From assembly GCA_036346275.1 (NCBI GenBank), contig CM070726.1, positions 32,275,410-32,339,409 of the forward strand: a DNA stretch of 64,000 nt, read 5' to 3'. Source of the stretch: Otatea glauca. Its lineage: Eukaryota > Streptophyta > Magnoliopsida > Poales > Poaceae. Below the pieces are notes generated by a model. It had not been told where the DNA came from. It saw only the letters and a program-made list of their open reading frames with translations, and did not search any database. Position 1 is the stretch's first letter. Every line of letters starts with the position of its first letter. A program made the translations under genes and the position numbers. Positions 34,706-45,600 of the stretch are shown here, in pieces.

Positions 34706-37273
34706 ATGGCAGAAATTCAAGATGTGTCCGTGTTTAATGGTGACGGCGTTGTTCGAGAGGGTCCATATGGGGTGGACCTTTCGAACTGCAAAAAGAAGGT
34801 GATCCGGGCTTTGGGTCTAATGGAGATGAGTCTGACCAACCTCCGTACGTGCGTGAGAAGCGCATTTGATCGAAGTCTACCCGAAAGAAGCTCGTAATCG
34901 AGGCGGTACATGCCAGAGTCATGGGAGGTTCCACCAACTACGTGTGGGACCTATGCAAGATCGTGGGAAGCACAATGTAGGGGGAATACATGCAAATTGT
35001 GATGAACCCTGAAGCGCTGATACACCGTCGCCGATGGTATACGTGCGCTTCCTGGACAAAGGCCAAACCTCTAGTCCCCTTGGTGGCGGTGGCGTCGTCG
35101 TCGAAGCATCCTCTGGGGCCATCGGTGAGGACATTGGTGCGGATGACTTTCAAGCGAATGAAGACATCGGGCAGTGGTGGTCCACTCGCATTGACTACCA
35201 CGAGCACCTGAAAAGCATGGTGGACGAAGCAATATCCGATGAAGACGAGGACGTCGACACGGATAGCAGCGGAGACGACGATGCAGCTCCAGTCGATGGC
35301 ATTGTGTCCACTGATGTGGAGTATGTGTCTTATCGATTGGACGATCTGGCGATGACGTCTCTCGTGCTACCAGACGAAGTTGGCACTGAGTAAGCCTTCG
35401 ATCAAGGCACTCTACTGGTAGGGCAACGCTTCCCTACGAAGAGTGTTGCTCAACAGGCAATTGCTAGATATGCGGTAAACATCAGCCGCACATACCGGGT
35501 GTACAGGTTGAACCAGGAGACCTACATTGTGAAGTGCGTGGATGTTGAGTGTCCGAGCAAGATTCGTGCCCAGAAGTTCAACGGCGCGAGTTCGAGCTTC
35601 AGGATAACTGTCCTGACGGACCACACTTGTGTGCTTGCTGAGCCATTGCAGAAGCACAGAAATGTCACGTCCTCATATGTGACCAGCCTGATTTCTTACT
35701 TGGTCACAGCGGACGAGACCGTTTCACCGAAGATACTGATGATCGATGTGGTTAACATGGTGGGATATCCTGTTAGCTACGGCAAGGTATGGCGAGCGAA
35801 GAAGAAAGTTATAGAGATGATGTACAACACGTACGAAGAGGGGTACAACCTTGTTCCTCGCATGCTTCACCAGATTGCTGAAGCCAATTCTGGGACCTAC
35901 ATCAACAAAATGGATAGGCCGCACCCCACGAAGGGTCCCAACTGTTTCATCCTCGACCGTGTGTTTTGGGCATTCGGACCAGCCGTTCAGGGTTTCAAGT
36001 ACTGCCGGCCTGTGCTGACCAATGATGGCACTTTCCTATCCGGCAAGTACAGGGGCACCATACTGATGGCGGACGCTAACGACCAGCTACTCCCGGTGGC
36101 CTATGCAATCGTGGAAAGCGAGAACACGGAGAGCTGGTTGTGATTCTTAGCAAATGTGAAGCAAGCTGTTGTCCAAGACTGCCCGAACGTATGCCTCATC
36201 ACGGACAGGCATGCTGGGTTAATGTCCGCCATCAGCATCATGCAAGGAGGGACACAACCACCGTACCAATAAAATAACGTCATCAATCGCTGGTGCATGA
36301 GGCATCTTGCCGTGAACCTACATAGGAGGTTCCACAGCAAGAAAGTCGTGAAGACATTCAAGAGGCTCTGCATGCAAAACCAGAGGTGGAAGTTCGAGGC
36401 CATATGGAGAGTGCTCGATGAGGAGACTGCGAAACATACGACGCAATCCGCAGAGGGCCAGGTGAACAACTTCTCTCAGTAGGTGCAGTTGCATGCTCCA
36501 GAGCTAGAGAAATGGTTCATCCCTGTTGCATGACACGGACGATGCAAGATATGGCATAATGACAACTAACATGTCAGAGGTTTACAATGGTGTTCTGAAG
36601 GGTGTTCGGTCCCTCCCAATTAGTGCCATCGTGGAGGAGACCTGGAACAGAACCGTTGGATACTTCGTGAATAGGGGGATGAATGCAAGGAGGCATCTAG
36701 ATGAGGGAAAGCCGTTCTCTGAACGTATGCATACATACATGGAGAAGAAAATAGAGAAGGCTCGCTCGCACAATACCCGCACCATGGATGGAGTCAGGCA
36801 AAATTTTGAAGTGCGTCTAGGGAGAAATTCGTTGATGGCCATTGCAGAGGCTACCGTAAACAAGTGTGCACAGTACGTGATGTGGCAACATGCACATGCA
36901 ACAAGCCACAACTGTTGCACAAGCTATGCTCGCATGTATAAGCGACGTGCGAGTTCTCCATCAATCCTCCGTAGCGTACATCTCTGAGTACTTCAGCGCC
37001 GACCACCTGTTCGGGACATGGAGTTCAGAGTTCAACTCCTACGGCTTGAACATGCATTACAAGGAGCTGTGGTCGGGGCAAGTGACTTGGTCTCAGAATA
37101 ACGCTTTGAAGCAGAGCGGTCGTGGATGGTGGCAGTCACGGCGAATCCGTAACGATATGGATGCAAGTCAACGGGGAGACGGACCAACTGCACGGAAGTG
37201 TCGTATATACAGGACAGTGGGGCATACAATGAAGAACTACCCTAATAGGGCCGACTCGTCGATTCATTTATAG
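34706..37273 (+). pseudogene. Mutator-like (MULE) transposase, broken
   Basis: The coding traces start at 34706 (MAEIQDVSVFNGDGVVREGP). A DNA-binding region around 35499-35660 contains CVDVECPSKIRAQ. The MULE transposase core (DDE type) lies at about 35980-36230: LTNDGTFLSGKYRGTI, then LPVAYAIVESENTESW, then CLITDRHAGL. A SWIM zinc finger (CTC...CSH, C-x-C-x9-C-x-H) can be read at 36889-36937 in a frame different from its neighbours. A final CCHC knuckle has two cysteines changed to tyrosine (CRIYRTVGHTMKNY, about 37197-37240). Stops or frameshifts lie near 34897, 35393, 36143, 36270, 36482 and 36930. The transposase would cut and paste its own element, but this copy is dead. Confidence 0.85.
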
Positions 37274-37637
37274 CAACCATGACAATGTACCTTTATGTAA
37301 TTTTTTTTTATGCGAGTAGTACCTTCATGTAATTTTATTTTTTTGTTATGTAATATCATGTACCGTGCTACCTATGTCATATTACCTAATACCATGTCGT
37401 CACATGTTATGTATTGTTATATCATTTAGTTTTTTTTATGTTACCTTTAATTTTATTTGTGTGTGGTTAGTACATTCCTGTAATTCCATTATTTTGTTAT
37501 GTAATATCATGTATTGTGCTTTCTATTTCATGTTATGTAATGTCATGGCGTCACATTTTATTTGTTGTTATGTCATGTCATGTTATTTTTTTATCTTACC
37601 TGTATTAATTTTTGTTTCTTTTTTCTTCTCGCATGAT
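37274..37637 (+). other. AT-rich spacer between MULE transposase and PMD gene
   Basis: Contains repeated words such as TGTAATATCATGTA and GTCATGT and ends with TTTTTTCTTCTCGCATG before the PMD start. No gene. Confidence 0.5.
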
Positions 37638-38348
37638 ATGGCTGAACACCCGCAGACTTTGGTTGACCCATACTACGATGCCAAGCATCGTAGTAGGCTC
37701 TGGCTTACAGATGTCGGACCACCGTCTTTCGTTCTCAGGGCCCCGAAGGAGCACTGGGCCTTGGACGAGCGGTACGTGCCCACTCTACGGGAGTCAGGGC
37801 TACTGCCGCTGGCCTAAATGATGGACATCGGGTATTCCTTCACTTTGGACGGGGCTCTCTTGTCCGCGCTAGTCGATCGTTGGAGGCCGGAGACCCACAC
37901 TTTCCACTTCCGCTGGGGGGAGATGACTGTCACCCTCCAGGACGTTGTCTATATTACCGGCTTGCCTATCAAGGGCAAGCCGATAGTTCTGCCACCGAGG
38001 AGGCCTGACTAAAAAATAAGGTTGCAGAACAGGTTTGGTCATGCAGTCCCTGAGCAGAGTGCTAGGGTTTCGCTGTCGTGGCTTCGCCGCTACATCCGAT
38101 GCCCCGATGATGCGCCTCAGTACATCGTGAGGACTCACCTTGTCGCATACCTGCTCTTCCTGTTTGGCTGGGTGTTGTCGCATACCCCGATTGTGTTTAT
38201 GGTTATCCTTGTTGTATTGTACGCTATTCTGCGAAGTAGTTCGTTTTCTACAGAGGAGACAGAGTTGGTCATAGATGTCTTTCGAAGTGGTTTCCAGATA
38301 TCATCTTTTGCTTTGTTAACTTATGTATTCGTCGATTACCTCCCAACG
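37638..38348 (+). pseudogene. Plant mobile domain (PMD) gene of the MULE, two stops, truncated
   Basis: A single frame from ATG 37638 to 38348 is interrupted only by stops at 37815-37817 and 38010-38012. It shows the PMD hallmarks: RYVPTLRESGLLPLA, ALLSALVDRWRPETHTFHFR, WGEMTVTLQDVVYITGLPI (about 37770-37980) and YLLFLFGWVL (about 38146-38175). PMD proteins of the MAIN/MAIL1 group act in genome maintenance and silencing in plants, and transposon-borne versions are known from gypsy and Mutator-like elements. Here it lies 365 bases after the transposase, in the same orientation, so it is most likely a second gene of the same transposon. After about 38176 the similarity fades, perhaps into an intron. 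The LTR at 38349 then cuts the sequence. Confidence 0.8.
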
Positions 38349-40940
38349 TGTAACATCTCAAAAAATTCAAAAATAGGAAAAATAAAAATTTAAAAATATA
38401 ATTGAATAAAATTTTCAATTGGAGTCAAGATTTTGATTTAAAATAATATTTTTCCTCATTTTCTTGCATTTTAATCTTAAGAAAAGAGACAGCAATATTA
38501 AAACTATTTCTTCCAAAACAAACAAACTATAAAAATGAATTTGAAATGTTATCTTTAATTTAAATTTTAATTTCCTGACTTTTCTGAATTATTGGTTTTT
38601 CTTAAGTTTTTTTTAAAGAAAGTCATATATATTGAAATGGTAAAATGGTAAAAGTAAAAAAGGTAAAAATAAAATATCAACAAAAAATATGAAAAAATAA
38701 TAATATTAAAATATTAGAATCCTCCAGAACCCTAATCATGATATTTAAGATAATCTTAATTACGGAAATAAAAGAAAAGATATGATAATCATGGGATAGG
38801 ATATTTGATCCAGATATTGTCAGATTTGTGTAGAATTCTCCAATTCCTATCTGAGGCCAAGATTTTTACCATGCTGACATCAGATCATTATATACCTCTG
38901 GTAAAAATATAAAAAATTAAATCTATATTTAAATCTTTTTAAAATTCAAATAAACAAAATAATAAAATCTGGAAACTTAAATGTCAGAATTATTAGGAAA
39001 TAAATATAAAATATATTAATCCTAAAGTTTTAAAGTGGTATCAGGAAGACACTATAAATATTCATAAAAATTATCAAAATATCTTGTCAATGTTTAGAAC
39101 CTCAAATAAATGAAAAACAGAAAAAGGAAAATTGAACAGCATGCATTGTCAGAATTAATTAAATGTTTCTGCAGTGAATATTACCCTGAAATTTTTACTA
39201 GATAGCAAACCTTATCTTGCCGACCTGTAATAAAATTTTCACAAAATTTTGACATGATTTGATAGCCTATTAATGACCTTTATCTACTGACTGTCCTAGA
39301 ACACTGAATCGAGATTACTCTTTTGCTCTACTGCATTGGGCCCACACGTCAGGGTGTCTTCTCCAGAGTTCTTTCTCACGACATCAAACCACAGCACAGC
39401 TGCTCCTCTCTTTCCAGTCCCAACCGAGCACATTCTAGCCGCCTCTCTCCTCCTTGCCGACTCCAACCGAGCCTCGAGCTCTCTCGAACCGACTCAACCA
39501 CGCCATGACAGCCCGGCCATTTAATGCACTGCATCATCGCTGTCAAATTAAGCTCTGTGCAAGTTGGAGCGTTGCCTTAACCGAGTCGCCATTGTCTATC
39601 TGCGTTCAAAACCTGTAGCGACCGACTTCACTGGCTATAAATTGAACCGAGCCCTACTTTAGCTCTCACAACATCTTGCCTCGCTCACCATAGCCTCCCT
39701 TCCCATGCACATACTCTAGATCAAGTCGACTGCTTGCTTCGCCCAAAACCGACCACCTCTCTGCCATTGCTCTCCTCAACCAAGCTCCAAGCACCGCCTC
39801 AATCCTGTCTATTTAAGCAGTCCCGAGCATCAACCAAGCATCCATGTCCTTCACTAAAGCAGCCTCACCATCACACCCAATTCAATTCGGGACGCCCAGT
39901 GCTCCATGCTCGGCTCCGGCCAATTCTTCCACCACTGGCCACCATAGCTCAGCTTCCTACTCCTTGCTCCATTCTCTAATTTAGCTCACGTGGAGAATTC
40001 CCATAACTTAATTCGAGATATCCCGTGCTGTGGAGCTCCACCACCGCGAGCCCTCCATTGGACCACCGCCCACGCACGGTGAGTGCTCAATCCACCTACT
40101 CTTTTTCTTAGTGAAGTAGCAAAATGGAAGTTTGAGTCACGCAGATGCTCATGGGGGTGAAGATGTGCCGCGGGAGCCCTTGCTGGTGCTTCGCCACTAG
40201 TCGGCCATGGCCGCCGCCGCAGGTCCCCGATGGCGACCCCTCTCCCGGCCATCTCCGGCAACCACAAGTGCTCCCCTAGGTGAGCATGAGGTAGCTGAAG
40301 CTCATCGTGGAACCTATTTGCCCGCTCCGGCCTTCCCTCGCCGGTGGTGAGCTTCTACGCCACCTCCTCTACTTTGGGTCGCTGACAGGCGGAGCCCACT
40401 TGGCAGTCGCACGACACATCTGCATCACTACCGCGCGGGACCACTTGTCAGCCCCTGGCGTCTTGCGCTATCACTGGCCACTCGGACCCAGTCGTCAGCA
40501 ACATGCGCGCAGTCGCTGGCTTATGGGCCCCGCCCGTCGGTGTAATAGTGTAAGCGCAACCCAAAACGGAAAGCACGTTTCTGACTCGAAAGCGTACTTT
40601 CCGTATTTGATAAATTTTTCAATTATCAGTTATTTTCAAAACCTAGCATTTTCAATAATTCATATCTTGTGCCTTCCAAATTCAAATTTGATAAAATAAA
40701 TTTCTATATTCATATAAAATCATGTGAATTCTGAATATGCAAAAATATTATGAGAATGAACTCTGTTTAAATTTTGAATTTAAATTTAAAGAAAAGATCT
40801 AAAATATGCCATTTATAGAATTCTGCAAATGAACTCCAGTTTGAATGAAACAAATTTTCTTAGACTCTTTAAACCATCAGGAACCTAATTATGCAAACAT
40901 ACTTAGGGTTCACTATCGAGTATATATAAGTTTTATCATG
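38349..40940 (+). mobile_element. LTR of another TGTAACATC family, right end unresolved
   Basis: Begins TGTAACATCTC inside the PMD gene. It is AT-rich to 39300, then has a C-rich U3 with a TATA box (TATAAATT, 39636-39643), a leader rich in CTC and CCA, and AT-rich sequence to about 40940. The layout matches the long gypsy LTRs of the window but the sequence differs. I found no CA end with the expected duplication CAACG, so it may be truncated. Short ORFs at 39323-40699 are not genes. Confidence 0.5.
39636..39643 (+). promoter_or_regulatory. TATA box of the 38.3-kb LTR
   Basis: TATAAATT in the context CTGGC-TATAAATT-GAACCG, followed by a CT-rich leader. Confidence 0.5.
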
Positions 40941-41370
40941 TGGTAAATGAATAGCTCAATATTAAATCAAAATAATTTTAGCCTCTTCAATTCAAAGTTA
41001 AAAATACAAGAATACATAATTTTAGCCTCTTGAATTTGTAAAACAATAATAGATAATCTATAGAAGGAAGATCTATGTGTCAAGAAGAAATACATTTTAT
41101 AAACTTGGACGAAGGGAGTACATGTTATCCTACAATTTCAAGGTGAATTTTTTTCCCATGTTTTACTTCTATAACCCTCCTCTTTAGCTATTTTTAATGT
41201 CATTTACTGTCATCGACTAGAGTAAAATACACTATTCAAAAATATAATAAAGAAGGATAAGAAAGTTTTACAAATGTGTCTTGGTGAAATTGTAAGAACT
41301 TATAATAACATCTATTCAGCGACGTAGGGATTAATTTTTGGCCATAACTTGAACATAAGCCTCATATTCA
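40941..41370. other. Unassigned AT-rich sequence
   Basis: No gene or clear repeat recognised between the LTR and the foldback element. Confidence 0.5.
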
Positions 41371-41737
41371 GTGAAAACCCCTTTTACTGTAAAAACTCCG
41401 TGGAACCCACATGTATAAGTCTTGAAAATTTCTTAAAAATTTACCATACGTAGGGAAGGTGAGCTTCTACAGTCCTGTAAAATTTGAAGGCCAAACTCAA
41501 TCGCATTTGAAAAATATGAAAAAGACAAACTCAACCTAAATAGTGTACTTTCACTATTTAGCACTATTTATCTTGTTGTTTGTCTTTTTTTATATCTTTC
41601 AAATGCGATTGAGTTGGATCTTCAAATTTTACAGAATTGCAGAAGGTTGCCTCCCCTACATTGGTAATTTTTTAAGAATTTTTTAAAACTTATACACGTG
41701 GGTTTTACGAAATTTTCACGGTAAAAGAGGTTTTCAC
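41371..41737. mobile_element. Foldback-type MITE
   Basis: Two arms of about 160 bp (41371-41530 and 41578-41737) are inverted copies of each other with modest mismatches, from GTGAAAACC...CTTTTACTGTAAAAA outside to AAAGACAAAC inside. The 47-bp centre again contains AAATAGTG...CACTATTT. A transcript through it would form a long hairpin. No clear target duplication was seen. Confidence 0.75.
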
Positions 41738-42626
41738 TAGATATGTTACCGTTGATTATAGCTACCGAGCTGCTGACAAGAAAAAATAAATTGTTTGGCA
41801 GTACGATCGAACAAATGTTTTTTCCGGATTACAAATGCACACACTGAACATAACATTGTAAATGCCAGGATGAAGATTTGTTTTGATTAAGCGAATAAAA
41901 GCAGATCATCAATCGTCAATGAAACCTTCGTGCTTGGCAAGAAGAGATGGTGTAAAGTGAAAAGAATGGCTAAGGGTTATGCAAAGTGCCACTTTGATGA
42001 TAAAACATGATGCAAAGTGAAATTTACTCTAAAATGAATGTCTCTTAGTGCTGATAATTGTTTACAAATTCAGTCGTAAGAGAATTTTTTGGCTCACGTT
42101 TGTACAAAGTATAAAACACAAAAAGTTGTTAGTACAAAATAACATTGAACATTCCAACCGAAAGGTTAAACATTATGCTGGAACGAGTAATGGATCTTCA
42201 ATAAGAAAACCCTCTATCCTCTGCATTACTTGGCTTATTACATGCTTGCTTACAAAAACAGAAGGAGGTATACAAAACAAAAGGAGGTATACAACAATTC
42301 GTTCTCAACATAAACCATAGCAAAATCGCAAAATGTGGCATCGCATACATAAGACTGGACATTGCAGGAAACTGCCACCTCGCTGTTTCGACTGGGGCAG
42401 CTCAGTGATGCATCGGCGACCATCCTGATCATGGCAGCCTTCATTCCATAGTCCACTTGGATGTGCCTCAAACCCTTGTCACCAAAAGGATTTAACAGCT
42501 AGGTAGGCTTTTGTCAGGTCACACGAATGGCGAGGCAGTGCACTATTCTAGTATGGCCACCAATCGCTGACATTGTGCGTTTAGTCGGTTACCGTTAGTC
42601 CTGCCGGATGACATTCCATTTTCTGT
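41738..42626. other. Intergenic sequence and 3' flank of the MAPKKK gene
   Basis: The MAPKKK stop codon is at 42627-42629 on the minus strand, so the right-hand part of this segment must include its 3' untranslated region. A poly(A) site cannot be placed reliably. A short direct repeat of AAAACA-GAAGGAGGTATACA type lies at 42254-42295. Confidence 0.4.
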
Positions 42627-45600
42627 TCAGTAGACAGGATGGCGATACCGTTTTCTGGTCAAGCCCCTGCTCTTTGGCGATGGTGCTTTACCATAGCCAC
42701 CCAATCTCATCACTGTCGGCAAATCCAGAAAATGAAATGAGCACAAAACATCATGGTAGCAACAGGAAGATTCGTTTAAAATATAGATTGGCAAATCTTT
42801 TCATTTACCTCTTCCCATCTCAAGTTCCTGGTCTAACTCCTCTTTCCACTTCTTTTGTCTTTCCGAAAAGCTAATGCTGTCAAAAACAATAATTCATCTG
42901 TTAGATCACGTACTGGCTAAATCAGAGGAGTGAAATAGCCTAATTAAACTGAACGAGAGAAGCATTTTTTAATGAAAAATGAATTCAAGCTTTTGCTGTA
43001 GAACTATAAGGTGGTTGGTGCCTCTCATATAGTCATATTATCGTATATAATTTCACATTCAAAGCAATGTGCTTCAAACAAACCTTGGGTTGTCTTGAAT
43101 ATCATGGACCTTGTCCTCAAACTTATTGAGTTGAGGAGAAGCTAGTTCTCTCAAAATTCGATCACTCTCCACACTGCTTCTTGAGAAACGCCTAGTGCAA
43201 CTCTTGGGACTAGTATTATTCAGATTGTCACAAATTGGTTCTATTGCTGCACCTCCCTCAATCTTAATTGGATTTGGAAGTGGCCTTCCTCGAGGGGGCA
43301 ATTGAGAATTATTTACATTGTTTGCTCGGCAAACATCACTAACTCCTTGAGAAATTCCAGCATTTACTGTGTTGTAGAACTCATATAAAGGTGTCTGTAG
43401 TTTCTTCAGATCTATGGCCTGTCAAGCATAGAAACAACAGTAATGAACTAACAAAGTACTAGAAACAATAGGGGTTGAATTTACACTGCCTCAAACCATC
43501 AAACATGATAAACACCTTTTCATCCAGAAATTCCTTTATTTTTGATTCCGTAACTTCATCATCCTCTTCACAGCTTCCCTCACAATGTAAAGTAAAATCA
43601 TTTTCAGACATGTTAGTTTCTGCATGTTTGGCTAATCCACCAAATACTCTTGATTGACTAGATCTTTGTTGTTCTGGGCTTTCCCAATCATCAAATGGTT
43701 CAGTCATAGGATTGAAGCTCTGAAATTGACAGAAACATCACATAAATACAAGCCACTTAGGGAATTCAAAATACGCATTTGTTTAACTTGTACAAGATAA
43801 AATTTAACGGCTACAATAGCCAAGAGTAGTTGCTCAAATGAAAATAGTATAGACAAGAGTAAAGCACAAATTCTTACTGATCCAATCACCGGGAAGTCAT
43901 CCTTGTCGGCAAACTGACACACGTCATCACCGCAGTGCTGCTCCCATAATGATCTGGTGTCTGATGACTTATAAGAATTCAAGGTGCATATGTTGCTAGA
44001 ATGATTCAAGCCCCTAGATGTTGAAGAAATTGCTCAGTCTAGAACTGATAATGGACAATCTACCTTGCTCAAGATCGCAAGAGAAGTTACTTACGAGCCA
44101 CCAATTGGCGTATCATACACAGGAAGCTTGTTGCTAGAGGATTCCTGTATGTTATTGTTGAGATTTGACATTTTTAGGTCAAACAAGTGGGTAAAGAAAA
44201 GTAATGGTCCTGGTAATCTAACCATGTGCACAGCATGATTAAGCTGATGAAGATCCTCCAATCCTCCTGTAACAAATGGGTGCTGGATGAAAATGTTTAA
44301 GGCGTTACTCTTTGCAAAGTTCAATACCATATCGTTACAACCACAGAACTGCCCCCACCAGCTATAATGCAAGAATCCAATGAAACATACCTGCAATAAA
44401 TCTGATGCAGCAGATCTCAATTCCGGTTCCCTGAAAGCAGAACAAAATGGTCAAAGCAATGAAGGAACATTTACTAATTATTATATCCAAATGCAGGAAA
44501 AACGTGCAGTTTGGTTCTAGCCATTCCTAGGTAAACAAGTTGTTACAGATGTCATCTACCAACAGATGCTACATGAACTGTGCATACACATAACTACCTC
44601 ATATGTGACAATTACCAGGAAGAAAGGGAGTAGGTATTACACAACCAGCACAAGTTATATTTCCAGAATCTGGAGTTCATTAATCTTATTTTGTAATCAG
44701 GTAATAGCAACATACAGAAATAAAAATTATTTATATTTTAATTTACATGGAACACACAAGTTGGCTACCACAAGAATGTATAAATTATCATGCTAATAAG
44801 ATGTACCACATGTCATTCTCAAATAGTTGTTCCCTTTGACTCTCACAATCTCCAATATACAACTTTGATTATGAAATTTACGATAATGAAAAAATTGCAC
44901 AAGTATGATATCATGATAGAAACCTTGCAACGAATCAACATGTCATTTTAATGTGACCATGCTAGATAATTTTAAATATGCTGGTGGACGATTTGGCTGC
45001 ACAGACACAAAGACAGCAGCTAAGTGAGGAAGGGAGGTAGTTTTACTTCAATGTACAATTACAGATGCCGCTCATAAGAGTATTTATGTTCAGCAATAGC
45101 CAATAAGGTAACCTAAAGAGATTATAGAATTTACACAGAAACAAATTTTTTTTCCCTAACTAGATTGTATAAGTTGAACTTTAATCTTTTTGTGGATGAA
45201 AATTCTAGACTATACCAAGTGTTTGTCATTAAATTAAACATGTTTAGTCCCATTTAACAGCATCTTGGTTCATGATCATCCATGTTGTCATAGTCTGATT
45301 TCATCAATTCGAATCTGTGATCACAACCATACTTTTGTAAGCATTTTAACAGAAAATCCTTGGTTTCTGGGGACAGATGTTCTGGGATTGGTGGGTGTGA
45401 CTTCGTTGTCCCGACATAATACAAAAGAGAAACCTGAAAAAATTGACGATTGTTAAGAATAAGCAATGCCTATAATTTTCTTAGGGTATACTGATGTTGA
45501 AACTGACCTCTTGAATTTCCTGATTCCACGGAGGTTGACCAGTTGCCATTTCAATTACAGTGCATCCGACACTCCATATATCGGCTGAACTGCAATGATA

